Assembly (NCBI GenBank): GCA_963738305.1
Contig: CAVTVU010000001.1
Span: 434,001-498,000 of the forward strand
Direction: 5' to 3'
Length of the DNA stretch: 64,000 nucleotides
From: JBBRHQ01 sp963738305
GTDB taxonomy: Bacteria > Actinomycetota > Thermoleophilia > Solirubrobacterales > 70-9
This document shows positions 50,231-60,186 of the stretch, in pieces. The translations under genes and the position numbers were made by a program. Every line of letters starts with the position of its first letter. Position 1 is the stretch's first letter. The notes under the pieces were generated by a model, which did not search any database, was not told the DNA's origin, and saw only the letters and a program-made list of their open reading frames with translations.

Positions 50231-50628
50231 ATGAGCGAACCGTCCTCACTGGTCAGCGGCACCGACTTCGTCACCGTGCCCACGGAGGACTTCGACCGGG
50301 CGGTCGAGTTCTACGGCGACCGTCCTCGGGCTGCCGAACCCGGTCGCGCTACGGGCAGCATGCCCGGAGCGCGAGTTCGAGACCGGCAACCTGACGCTGG
50401 CGGTGATCGCAGTCGAGCGCCTTCGGGCATCGAGTTCGACGCCCAGCGCCAACCCGATCGCGCTCCACGTCGACGACGTCGAGCCGCGGCGCGCGCGAGC
50501 TCGAGGCCGCGGGGCGTCAGCTTCCGCGGCGGAGATCATCGACAGCGGCGTCTGCCACATGGCGCTTCTTCACGGACCCCGACGGCAACGCGCTGATGCT
50601 CCACCACCGCTACGCGCCGCGGGACTGA
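50231..50628 (+). CDS. VOC (glyoxalase) family protein (frameshifted)
   Basis: About 132 residues. Single VOC domain: TDFVTVPTEDFDRAVEFYGD, then after slips LGLPNPVALR, FETGNLTLAVIAVE, PIALHVDDVE, GVSFRGGDIIDSGVCHMAFFTDPDGNALMLHHRYAP. Indels near 50325, 50385, 50420, 50490, 50560. Metal-dependent isomerase, dioxygenase or resistance protein; specific role unknown. Confidence 0.7.
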
Positions 50629-50693
50629 GGAGGCGCGGCTACGCGCCGCGGATCGCTGAACCGCGATGCGCGCCGCGGGAGTGAGCGCGCGGC

Positions 50694-51478
50694 TCACCCG
50701 AGTGCCGCGAGCAGGGCGTCCAGCTCCTCGACCACGTCGCCGTTGAGCTTGACCTCGGCGGCCGCGGTCGTACGGGGGTCGGCCCCTTGGTGACGATCGC
50801 CAGGCGGGCGCCGCCCGCCAGGGCCAGCTCGGGCAGCCCGGCGGCCGGATAGACCTCGAGCGAGGAGCCGACGCAGGCATCAGGTCGGCCCGCTCGGTCA
50901 GCGCCTGCCGCGTCGCGCCATCGCCGCCTCGGGAAGCAGCTCGCCGAACAGGACGACGTCGGGCTTGACCAGCCCGCGCGCAGGTGCGGCACTCGGCGAC
51001 CCCGTCGTCGGTGAAGAGGGCCAGGATCTCCTCGAGCCGGTAGGTGGCCCCGCAGGAGGTGCAGGAAGAGGTGGCGATCGAGCCGTGCAGCTCGATGATC
51101 CGCTGCGAGCCGGCGGCGCGATGGAGCCGGTCGACGTTCTGGGTGATCACGGCGTCGAGCAGGCCGCGGCGCTCGAGCTCGGCCAGCGCCTCGTGGGCGC
51201 GGTTCGGCCGCTTGTCGCCGAGCATCTGGAAGCGCGGCCGGTAGTAGTCCCAGAACGCGCTTCGGGTCGCGGCGGAATGCGTCGATGTGGGCGACCTTCA
51301 TCGGGTCGACCTTGGTCCATAGCCCGGTGCCCGGAGAGCGGAAGTCCGGGATCCCTGACGGCACCAAAATGCCGGCCCCGGTCAGCGCGACGACGCGCTC
51401 CGATCCGCAGGATCAGCTCGGCGAGGCGCTCGGTTTCGGACGAGAGGACGGTCTCCCTGCCGCGAACTCCACGCCCTG
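50694..51478 (-). CDS. Sir2-family NAD-dependent deacylase (frameshifted)
   Basis: About 260 residues: VALTGAGILVPSGIPDFRSPG (NAD site), WTKVDPMKVAHIDAF, RAHEALAELERRGLLDAVITQNVDRLHRAAGS, IELHGSI (catalytic His), SCTSCGATY and CRTCAG (zinc ligands), LCVGSSLEVYPAAGLP. Removes acyl groups from lysines. Indels near 51415, 51255, 50985, 50925, 50880, 50785. N-terminus uncertain. Confidence 0.85.
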
Positions 51479-51484
51479 ATCATC

Positions 51485-51920
51485 TCATCCGGGTGCCCCC
51501 GGCGCACCCACCGACAACCGACACCTCCATCGCCCGCCCCGGCCGCAACTCATGGCAACGAAGCGCGGGTCTTTGGCTAATACACCTCCGGGCGCGGGAT
51601 TCTACGATTCAGCCATCGAAGAGCGCGCCAGCATAAGGACAACGATGAGCGCCTGGACAATCTCGCCGTCCGGAGGCGACCTCGCCGGCTTCGCGCGGCT
51701 GCGCGGGAGCCGGGCGCAGATCGCTGACGTCCCGACGGCGACGAGATGGAGAAGCGCGTCACCCGCGCCGACCATGACGTCGGAACCAGTGAGGTGCGTC
51801 GTCGGGGTGGTCGGCGACGGCATTGCCCGGGGGATGGCCGATCTACCAGAGGAGAACGACGACATCGCCTGACGCCCCAGCCCCAACCCAACCACCAGTA
51901 CAACACAGTTCCGTAGGTCC
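51485..51920. other. Intergenic region, no supported gene
   Basis: Open frames exist on both strands (about 100 codons each) but show no recognisable motif, start signal or composition that picks one. Treated as non-coding or decayed. Confidence 0.4.
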
Positions 51921-53922
51921 CTACTTGCCGGTCCAGTTCGGCGTGCGCTTGCCGAGGAAGGCGGCGATGCCCTCGCGCGGCGTCCTCGGTCTGGAACGCG
52001 GTCGCGAAGCCCTGCTTCTCGGCCTCGATGCCGTCGTCGAGGTCGCCCTGCCGGAGACCAGCTTGATCTGCTCGACCGCGAGCGGGGCCTGGCCGGCGAG
52101 GCGCGAGGCCCCAGGGCGAGCGCGGTGTCGAACAGCTCGTGGTCGGGGACGACCGGGTTGACGAGGCCGAATCGAGCGCGTCGTCGGTGAGATCGCGTCG
52201 CCGATCAGGTTCATCTCCAGCGCCTTGTTGTCGCCGACCAGCGCGCGGCAGACGCTGAGTTCCGCCGAAGCCGGGGATGATCCCGAGCTTGATCTCGGGC
52301 TGGCCGAAGACCGCCGCCTCGGCGGCGATCCGGAAGTCGCAGGCCATCGCCACTTCGCAGCCGCCGCCGAAGGCGAGCGCGTTGACGGCGGCGATCGTCG
52401 TCACCCTCGCCTGGCCGAACTCGCGCAGCAGGCGCGTGTCCGGCATCGACAGCTCGCGTCCCTCCTCGTCGGTCCACTGGGTGAACTCCTTGATGTCGGC
52501 GCCGGCCGAGTAGACGAGCGGGATCGAGGAGGCGATCACCATCGCGCCGAGCTCGTCGCTCGCCTTGACCCTCTCCCAGACCGTCGCCGAGGTCCTTGAT
52601 CACCTGGGGGGAGATCGCGTTCATCGGCGGGTTGACCAGCCAGGCGATCGCGACGTTGCCGCGCGTCTCCAGCTTCACCTTCTCGGGCTGTTCGCCCTCG
52701 TCGGGCTGCGGGTAGGGGTAGAAGCCCTGGCCGGCGTCAGGCCGAGCCGCCCCTGCGCGACCAGCCGCTTCAGCGTCACCGGCGGCGGCGAAGCGGTCGC
52801 CGTGCTTTTCCTCCAGCGCCTCGATCTTCTCGAGCATCTTGTCGAGGCCCTCGAGGTCGGCCTTCCAGAACGGCGGGAAGAGGCCGCGGCGCGGGTCGAG
52901 CCCGGCGCCGGCCATCATCCCGACGTCGATGTCGCGAACCGAGGCGACACCCTCCTCGAGCAGCAGGCAGGCCTCGATCAGCGCCTTGGCGGCGAAGAGC
53001 TCCGCCAGCTCCTCGGCGTCGGCTCGCCGTCGCCCTCGATGCTGCGGCTCGCCGTCCTTGTAGAGGCCCTCGCCGCCCGTCTTGGCGCCGAGCTTGCCCT
53101 CGTCGACCAGCTTCTTCATCCCCTGGTGGACGTAGAACGAGTCGCCGTAGGAGTCCTGCAGGTGCTCGGCGACGTGGAAGATCGGTGTCGAGACCGAGCA
53201 TGTCGCCGAGGATGAACGGGCCCATCGGCGCGACGTTCGCCGCGGCGACGCCCTCGTCGATCGCCTTGATCGAGAGGCCCTGCTCCTCCTGGGCGCGCCA
53301 GATCTCGCCGACCGCGGAGTTGAGGATGCGGTTGACGACGAAGCCGGGCACCTCACCGCAGGTGATCGGCTGCTTGCGGATCGCCTGGGCGAAGTTGGAG
53401 GCGGCCGACTGGGCGGTCTCGGGCGAGGTCGGCTCGCCGACGATCACCTCGACCAGCGGCATCACCGAGGCCGGGTAGAAGAAGTGGAAGCCGACGACCT
53501 TGTCCGGGCGCAGCGTCGCCTCGCCGATCTCGGTGATCGAGAGCGAGGAGGTGTTGGAGGCGAGGATCGCCCCGCCGGGGGTGACCGCGTCGAGCTCGGC
53601 GAAGACGGCCTGCTTGATCTCCATCTTCTCCGGGACCGCCTCGATCACGAAGTCGACGTCGCCGAACTCGGAGTAGTCGTGGCGCCGGTGATCAGCGACA
53701 TCACCTCCTCGAGCCGCGCGTCGGCCTGCTCCTGGGTCAGCTTCTCCTTCTTGACCAGCGGCCGAGCTGGCCCTGGGTGACCCCGCGCGCCTTCTCGAGC
53801 GCCGCGTCGACGAATTTCTGTCGAGTCCTTGACGACGACGGGGACGTCGGCGGCGGCGATCGCCTGGGCGATCTCGCCCCCATGGTTCCTCCGCCGACCA
53901 CGGCGGCCTTGAATACGAACAT
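51921..53922 (-). CDS. 3-hydroxyacyl-CoA dehydrogenase / enoyl-CoA hydratase fusion (frameshifted)
   Basis: Beta-oxidation enzyme of about 665 residues. N-terminal dehydrogenase: KAAVVGGGTMGA (NAD site), LASNTSSLSITEI, GFHFFYPASVMPLVEVI, VPGFVVNRILN. C-terminal hydratase: NVAIAWLVNPPMNAISPQV, PLVYSAGADIKEF, NALAFGGGCEVAMACDFRIA, KLGIIPGFGGTQRLPR. Order is dehydrogenase then hydratase, opposite to FadB. ATG after GGAGGAG. Indels near 53885, 53825, 53760, 53690, 53190, 53030, 52785, 52740, 52580, 52255 and further. Ends PNWTGK. Confidence 0.9.
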
Positions 53923-54016
53923 TTCTGTGGCTCCTCCGGGATTCTCTGGCTTGCGGGCGCGGAGGCTATCGGCGCGGCGCCGGCGGCGGCCTCCCGCCGC
54001 CCCGCTCCGCAAGCCC

Positions 54017-54061
54017 GCCGAACGCAACGTTAGCTGATTGCGTCCTCATGGCAGTTCGCCG
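54017..54061. repeat. Family A palindrome, copy near GNAT
   Basis: Left arm GCCGAACGCAACGTTA and right arm GGCAGTTCGCC. More diverged than the others. Lies between the divergent beta-oxidation and GNAT genes. Confidence 0.55.
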
Positions 54062-54086
54062 AAGGCGAGTTGACACACTGGCCGGT

Positions 54087-54887
54087 GTGGAGGCTCCCCG
54101 GCCGATGCAGCGGATCATCGACTTCGAGATCGGGCTGGAGCGCGCTGCCTGCGAGCAGGTGGTCGAGCACGAGTGGGGCGCCTCCTTCCTCTGCCCCTCG
54201 ATCCCGCTGGTCTGGGACGCCAACTGGGTGCTGATCGAACGGCCGGGGATGAGCGCCGCCGAGATCGTCGCCGTCGCCGATCAGGTGATCGGCGGCGCCG
54301 GGCTGGAACACCGTGCGGTCCTGGTCCGCGAGATCGAGGCCGCGGCGGGCCTGGCCGACGAGTTCGAGGCGCTCGGCTGGAGCGTCGAGCGGCTCGTCTC
54401 GATGGAATGGCGCTGCCCGCCCGAGCGGGCCCGGAGATCGAGGTCGAGGAGGTGGGCCTGGAGGAGATCGCCGGCCTGCGGCGGGAGCTGATCCGTGACG
54501 GGCTGCCGGTGATCGGCGCCAGACCGAGCAGACGGTCGAGCAGCTGCTCGAGTGGGACCGGATGCTCGGCCTCGCCGGCGGGGATCGCTGGTTCATGGCC
54601 CGCGCCGGCGGCGAGCCCGCGGCCTGCTGCCGCCTCTGGCCGGCGAGGGCATCGGCCAGGTCGAGGACGTCGGCACCCTGCCGGCGGCGCGCGAGCGCGG
54701 CCTCGGCCGCGCCGTCACCCTGGCCGCCGCCGAGGCCTCGGCCGCCGAGGGCAACGAGCTCACCTACCTCGGCGCCCTCGCCGATGACTGGCCGCGGCTG
54801 ATGTACGCGAAGCTCGGCTTCGAGGAGGTAGGCGAGAGCTTCATCTTCCGCCGCCACCCGCCGGGGCTCGCCTCAGCGGCGGGTTGA
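54087..54887 (+). CDS. GNAT acetyltransferase family protein (compensating indels)
   Basis: About 266 residues with an unknown N-terminal half (QRIIDFEIGLERAACEQVVE, SFLCPSIPLVWDANWVL) and a GNAT half: WFMARAGGEPAACCRLW, VEDVGTLPAARERGLGRAV (acetyl-CoA loop, R-x-x-G-x-G/A), AAEASAAEGNELTYLGAL, YAKLGFEEVGESFIF. The GTG at 54087 is preferred to ATG at 54048, which lies in the palindrome; CACACT stands seven bases ahead. Indels near 54430, 54520, 54640. Substrate unknown. Confidence 0.75.
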
Positions 54888-54939
54888 AATCCACCTCGGG
54901 ACCGGACGCGAACGAAAAGCGGTCCGGCCCGGACCTTGC

Positions 54940-55373
54940 TCAGTCGAGGCTGCCGCGGGGAGCGAGCCCCAGACGCTCTCGAAGCGCAGGTCGGTCCGCT
55001 CGCAGGATCCGGTCGTAGTCGCTGTCGTAATGGAGGATGCCGACGCCGTGGCGATCGGCGATCGCGGCGATCATCACGTCGATGATCGGCAGGCGATGTT
55101 GGCCGGCGCGGGCGAGCTGGGCCTGCGCGTCAAGGGCGCGGTCCTGGCTCGGCGGTCGATGGAGTCGACGGTGCTGTCCGCTGAAAGCGTCCACGTACTT
55201 GCGTGGTCACTCGGCGGCCTTACGAGCCGGAGTATCCCGCTTCGAGACAGGAAGGGGGTGCAGACGTCGAGCTCGCTCTTTCAACGAACATGCGCCGCGA
55301 CCTCGGCCTCTCTCGGGCGGGCTCGACGACTCCGCGGTTCAGCCGCGCCCAGGCTGAATGGTCGATCAGACAC
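54940..55373 (-). CDS. vapC: PIN-domain toxin VapC (frameshifted)
   Basis: Ribonuclease toxin of a type II system. Pieces: LIDHSAWARLNRGVVEP (N-terminal catalytic Asp), LPFLLEAGYSAR-like (Glu), DRRAQDRALDAQAQLARAG, HRLPIIDVMIAAIADRHGVGILHYDSDYDRI with the two C-terminal Asp. About 145 residues expected. Indels near 55365, 55310, 55290, 55170 and 54990. Starts at a GTG right behind GGAG, ten bases from the vapB stop. Confidence 0.78.
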
Positions 55374-55380
55374 CTCCGAT

Positions 55381-55661
55381 CTACTCGAAAAAGCGCCCGC
55401 GGCGCGCCTCGGCTGCGGCCTCGATGATCGACTGGTGGGAGGGCACGATTGCGAATCTGCATCGGCGAGCTCTGTGGCAGCACCTCGGCCTCCAGAGCTG
55501 CGCTTCGGCTCGCAGCTCGGCGAGCTTCTCCCGCGCCCCGAGGATCACCAACTCTCCGAGGTCGACCCGTTCGCCGTTCAGCTCGTCGCGGAGCTGGTTC
55601 AGCGCCTCCTTCGACGGGGGGGGTCTCGGTGATGGCGTGGCGGCGTCTGCTTGGTCGGCAC
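55381..55661 (-). CDS. vapB: Antitoxin VapB (frameshift in a run of eight C)
   Basis: About 93 residues. N-terminus PTKQT followed by HAITETPPVKEALNQL, where a run of C breaks the frame at 55615, then RDELNGERVDLGELVILGAREKLAELRAE and an acidic-basic C-terminus that should wrap VapC. GTG start is leaderless (TACACT six bases upstream). Precedes vapC. Confidence 0.72.
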
Positions 55662-55668
55662 GGGGCCA

Positions 55669-55688
55669 GTGTAACACCCGTGTTGCAC
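55669..55688. promoter_or_regulatory. Palindromic operator over the vapBC promoter
   Basis: GTGTAACAC-CC-GTGTTGCAC: nine-base half-sites with one mismatch. It overlaps the -10 (TACACT on the minus strand), as expected for an autoregulated toxin-antitoxin operon. Confidence 0.7.
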
Positions 55689-55756
55689 CGAATTCGGGCG
55701 ATCTTGTGCCCAACAGGCGCGAGAGCGTGACGAATGCGACGTGCGCGGTGCAGGCC

Positions 55757-57152
55757 CTATCGCCGCCCCGGCCAGCGGGCGGATGCGGTGGTGGAGGTGG
55801 AAAACGTCGCCGGGGTCGTACTCGGCCTTCAGCGCCGCCAGGCGCTCGTAGTTCTCGCGGCCGTAGCCGGCGACGATCCGATCCTCGCCCTCATCGCCTG
55901 TGAAGTTGAGGTAGGTGGCGCCGGTGGCGTAGGGCTGCATGTCCTCGCGGACGCCCTTGGTCCACTCGATCGCCCGCTCGTCATCGGCCGGGTCCTCCCA
56001 CATGGTCAGCGGATGCACGACCCAGGTCGATGTGCGGGTGGCGAGCGGCGAGCCCTCGACCCGGCGGGCGACTGCGCCCCCCAGGGCAAGAGGATGTGCT
56101 GGGTCGGCGAGGGGATGATGATCCCCGCCGCGCGGGCGCAGAAGGCATCGAGCGCCGCGTCGGGGAACCCGTCCAGGTACTCGGCCGACCAGTAGTTGCG
56201 GAAGCCTGGCGGATCGTCGAGCATGCACTGAAGCCCGGCGTAGGGCATCTCGGCGATCATCTGCCCCTCCGGCTCGGCAGCCAGCAACGGCGCGATCACT
56301 TCGCGCGCCTCGGCCTCCGGGCCGGCGTAGGTGACGAGCATCGCGCAGGCCAGCTTGCCCTGGAGGTGCGCGGGGACGAACTCCAGCGGTGGCCCGGTGA
56401 GGAAGATGTATGCCGCCGCCGACCTCGTCGGGAGCGGACTCGGCGAAGGAGCGGTAGGCGCGGGTCACCTCCGGGCCCGACTCGGGCGACCAGATCATCA
56501 GCGCCGCGGTGAAGGACGGCAGCTCGTGCAGGCGGAAGGTCATCTCGGTGGCGATCCCGAAGTTGCCGCCGGCGCCGTGGTGGGCCCAGAACAGCTCGGG
56601 GTTCTCGTCCTCGGATGCGACGACGGTGCGCCCGTCGGCCGTGACCAGCCGCAGCGAGAGCAGGTTGTCGCAGGCGAGGCCGAACTTCCGCTCCAGCCAG
56701 CCCGAGCCGCCGCCGAGTGCCAGCCCGGCGACCCCGGTGGTCGAGACGCGGCCGCCGGTCGCGGCCAGGCCGTGCGGCTGGGTGGCGGCGTCGAAGTCCT
56801 TCCAGGCGGCGCCCCCGCCGACCGTGATCGTCCGCGCCTCGGGGTCGACCGTGGCAGAGTTCATCCGCCGCAGGTCGATCTTCAGCCCGCCCTCGGTGAG
56901 CGAGGCACCGGCGACGGAATGTCCGCCGCCGCGGACGGAGACCTCGAGGTCGTTCTCGGCGGCGAAGGCGAGCGCCGCCTTCACGTCCTCCTCGGAGGTG
57001 CACTGGGCGATCGCCGCCGGGCGGCGGGTGATCATCGCGTTGAAGATCGCCCGCGCCTCCTCGTAGGCGGGATCGCCGTCGGCGATCACGTCACCTCCGA
57101 AACCGTCGCGGAGCGTCGCCAGGGTCTCGGCGTCGAGAGCGGATGCGGGCAT
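55757..57152 (-). CDS. FAD-linked oxidase, berberine-bridge-like (frameshifted)
   Basis: About 465 residues. AAIAQCTSEEDVKAALAFAA, VRGGGHSVAGASL (His of GGGHS is the usual covalent FAD site), VGGGAAWKDFDAATQPHGLA, GVAGLALGGGSGWLERKFG, GNFGIATEMTFRLHEL; C-terminal BBE motif TYLNFTGDEGEDRI, FHLHHRIRP. The second Cys of bicovalent members is absent. Indels near 56410 and 56070. The frame has no stop before the vapB start, so the end is set at a stop in the adjoining frame. Confidence 0.82.
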
Positions 57153-57242
57153 GTGAAACCTCCTCCTGTGCTGCTGAACGGGTCGGCTGACCTTACGCTC
57201 GCGCCGAGACTCCGGCAACCCTTTGTGCCCAACTTCACACTG

Positions 57243-57258
57243 AGGGCCGGGAGGCCCT
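57243..57258. terminator. Short hairpin after the Vps62-like gene
   Basis: AGGGCC-GGGA-GGCCCT, six-base stem, twelve bases past the gene end on the minus strand. Confidence 0.35.
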
Positions 57259-57269
57259 GGCGATACCGG

Positions 57270-59175
57270 TCAGCCTTGCCCGGCGCCGCTCTCCGCGCCG
57301 CCGCCGTTCCCATCGTCGGCGCTCACCTCGTCGCCGCGGCCCCGCCAGCCGTGGCGCAGGTCGCGGATGTTGCCGATCAAAAGCGCGAGCGCGGCGGCGC
57401 CGAGCAGGACGGAGAGCACCAGGTACCAGTAGTCCTTGAGCAGCACCGCGACGATGAGGACGAGGGCCAGCAGCCCGATCAGCATCGCCACGCTGCCGAT
57501 GAACGAGACCAGGCGGCGGCGGGCGAAGGCCTCGACCGCGATGAACAGCAGGATCAGGTTGCCGACCGCGGTCAGCGAGTAAAGCGAGCGCGAGTTGAGA
57601 ATCGCGATCACCGCCACCAGCAGCAGCGGGGTGCTGATCACCGACCAGAAGCGCAGCAGCCTGGTGCGCCGTCGCTGCTCCTCGACGCGGGGACCGTGGA
57701 CCTTGGTCAGGTGCGCCTGGGGCGGCTCGGGAGCGGAGGGGCGGCTGAGGGTGTCGAGATGCGTGCGGCGCTCCTCGGCGAGCCGCGTGCGGGTGGCGAT
57801 CGCCTCGTTCAGGGCCCGCTCGCGCTCGCGCACCTCGGCCCGCCGGGCCTCGGCCTCGGTCTGGGCGTAGTCGTGGGCGCCGAGCGAGCGGGCCTCGGCG
57901 CCGAGGGCGCGGACGGCGCGGCGGCCGGTGCCGATCTCGGTGTCGAGCTCGCGCAGCTCCGACTCGATCTCCGCGACCCGCTCGCCGAGCAGCCCGGTGT
58001 CCTCGCCGGCCGGCGGCACCTTCAGCAGCCCCGCCCAGCCGAGCGGGTTCGCCCAGGAGGGGCGGATCGAGCCGTCGCGCTCGTAGCGGGGCCCGGCCGG
58101 CGCCCGCTCGCCGCCGAAGCGATCCTCGGTGTCGAGCCCCCAGAGGCCGCGGTAGTCGCGCACCCAGGGGGTCTCGTCGTCGATCAGGACCGGCGCCCAG
58201 CCGCGCTCGCAGCCGGGCCCGATCGCCCCGCCGTCGCCGCGCGCGTAATCGACGAAGGGGATGCCGAAGCCGTGGGTGGGGCGCGGCGACGTCGCGCCAG
58301 GGGCCAGCAGCCGCTGAGCGCCGTGGAGGACCTTGATCAGCCAGCGCAGCTGGGGCGGATCGACCGAGATCACGTAGTCGCCGGAGACGAAGGCGCCCGA
58401 GTGCGAGCCGGCGCCGGCGAAGACCACCGGGTGATCGCCCTCGAGTTGCAGCTCGGGGTCGTCCCAGCGGCGGCGCAGGTTGTCGCCCTTGACGTCGTGG
58501 GAGGAGAAGGCGACCCAGGCCGGCTCGGGCGCCCGCCGGCCGCTCGCCCAGGTAGACGGTGATCATCTCCCAGTCGGCCTCGTGGTCGTTGATCCCGGCG
58601 AAGGTCGAGCGCCAGTCGTTCATCGCGTAGAAGAACCAGTACTGGAGGCAGACGTAGCCGCCCTCGCGGAAGACCCGCCCGTAGTAGGTGAAGCGATCCG
58701 GCCTCGAGCCGCTCGCGGTAGGTGATCTCGGCGGCGGCGGCGAGCCCCGCCGGCGACCTTGCCGCGCAGCAGCAGCGAGGCGCGGAGGCCGGCGTCGATC
58801 AGGCGCCCGAACATCCCGGTGGTGGTGAAGCGGGCGCCGCGCGTCGAGGCGCTCGCGCGGGAGCTTCCGCCAGCGGCGGTACTCGCGGCGGTTCAGCGGC
58901 TCGCCGACGAAGCGCAGCTGCAGAGGGCGGCGGCGGTTGCGAAGCGCCTCCTCGCAGAGCCGCTCGAGGTCGAGGTCGCCGGGGCGCGACCACCCGCTCC
59001 GCCGCTCCCTGCTCCTCGCCGCGCCAGAGGCTGGACGCCTCGACGTAGGGGCCGACCGCGGTCGGGAAGAAGAGCTCGCCGCGGGTGTAGCGGAGGACCG
59101 GCTCGTAGGCGCGGAGCAGGGCGAGGTCCTCCTCGCTCGAGGCCGCCGGCTGGGCTTCGGCGCCCGCGCGCCTCG
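57270..59175 (-). CDS. Vps62-like protein with coiled coil and C-terminal membrane helices (frameshifted)
   Basis: About 630 residues. N-terminal part (LRAYEPVLRYTRGELFFPT, WFFYAMNDWRSTFAGINDHEADWEMI, VFAGAGSHSGAFVSGDYVI) resembles Vps62-type domains that bind surfaces or metals; the middle 100 residues are heptad-rich (RVAEIESELRELDTEIGTG), and the last 130 carry four to five helices. Indels near 59010, 58850, 58745, 58700, 58540. Start not resolved. Function unknown; a membrane-anchored protein with a large globular head. Confidence 0.6.
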
Positions 59176-59532
59176 AGTGGCCCCTCGACGATCTCCATCC
59201 GCTCGATCAGGCCGTCGCGGATCGAGTAGACGTGCTGGACGGCGCCCTCGGAGAGGAGCTTGCCGTCCGGTGTCGCGGACCACCTGGTGGACGTCGACGA
59301 CGACCCGGCCCGCGGGGTCCGTCTCGAAGCCGCGCGGCTCGACCCGCGAGTCGATCATCCCGAACTGGCGCTGCCAGTAGTCGCGGACGGCGGGGTGGCC
59401 GCGGACCCGGCCCCCCTCCATCCCGTTCGGCCAGTCGACCTCGGGGTGCATCAGCACGAGGACCGCCTCGACGTCGCGGGCGTTGAAGGCCTCATAGGCG
59501 CGGCGAAGGATCTCCTCTTCGGCGCTCGCCAT
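59175..59532 (-). CDS. SnoaL/NTF2-like protein (one frameshift)
   Basis: About 119 residues. EEEILRRAYEAFNARDVEAVL, HPEVDWPNGMEGGRVRGH, VRDYWQRQFGMID; then after a slip near 59275, GKLLSEGAVQHVYSIRDGLIERMEIVEG. Third NTF2-like protein of the window. Small-molecule or unknown function. Confidence 0.72.
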
Positions 59533-59547
59533 GAGTGGATGATGCCG

Positions 59548-60035
59548 CTAGTTCACGCCGAGCAGGTCGATCACGAAGATCAGGGTCGAGTTGGGCGGGA
59601 TGTCAGGCGGCGATCCCTGCGCCCCGTAGCCGAGGTTCGGCGGGATGATCAGCTCGCGGCGCCCGCCGACCCGCATCCCGGGGACGCCCTGATCCCAGCC
59701 GGGGATCACGCTGCCGGAGCCGAGGGTGAAGGTGAACGGCTGGCGCCCCCAGGAGGAGTCGAACTGATCGCCGGTGGCATAGATCTCGCCGACGTAGTCG
59801 AGCTTGAGACTGTCGCCGGGCTTGGCCACGGGGCCATCGCCCTTGACGATGTCCTTCTTCACCAGCTCTTCGGCGGCGGGGCGTCCGGCGCCTCGACCAC
59901 GGGTTCGGTGGAGAGGTCGGTGAGATCCGAGGAGCCGCCGCCGCCCGAGTCGCCGCTGCGGGCGATCAGGACCACGGCGACAAGGACGACGGTTAGCCCG
60001 CCGGCGACGATCAGGGTGAGGACGCGACGATCCAT
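59548..60035 (-). CDS. Membrane-anchored FKBP-type peptidyl-prolyl isomerase (one frameshift)
   Basis: About 162 residues. N-terminal helix LTLIVAGGLTVVLVAVVLIA, a Gly/Ser/Pro linker, then the FKBP domain: DSLKLDYVGEIYATGDQFDSS, GSVIPGWDQGVPGMRVGGRR, LGYGAQGSPPDIPPNSTLIF. Key residues Asp, Trp and Tyr are present. The slip at 59872 lies in CCGCCG. Speeds folding outside the membrane. TAGGAT nine bases upstream of the ATG. Confidence 0.86.
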
Positions 60036-60044
60036 GCGCGCGGC

Positions 60045-60050
60045 ATCCTA
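60045..60050 (-). promoter_or_regulatory. Leaderless -10 element, TAGGAT
   Basis: TAGGAT, nine-base spacer, ATG of the FKBP gene. Confidence 0.5.
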
Positions 60051-60064
60051 TGCAGTCGGCTCAC

Positions 60065-60115
60065 TCGTTCGTTGGACGGATTTGGTGGCTATAGCGACCA
60101 GATACGTCCAACGAG
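60065..60115. repeat. Intergenic palindrome, family D
   Basis: CTCGTTCGTTGGACG and CGTCCAACGAG frame an inner GGTGGCTATAGCGACC hairpin. One copy only in this window; between the FKBP promoter and the phosphoesterase end. Confidence 0.6.
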
Positions 60116-60186
60116 CAATTGGAGCGCCCTCCCAGTCCCCCCCAGCCTCGGCCCGCGCCCCTCCCCAGCCGCCGGCCCTGAGTCCC

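Noticed and set aside
51552..51895. Genes in the 51.5-51.9 kb gap
   Set aside because: Open frames on both strands of about equal length, no motif, no start signal and no similarity that I recognise.
55381..57152. Fusion of the FAD oxidase with VapB
   Set aside because: The open frame passes through the vapB promoter and operator; the BBE motif marks the normal end of the oxidase and a run of eight C then breaks the frame.
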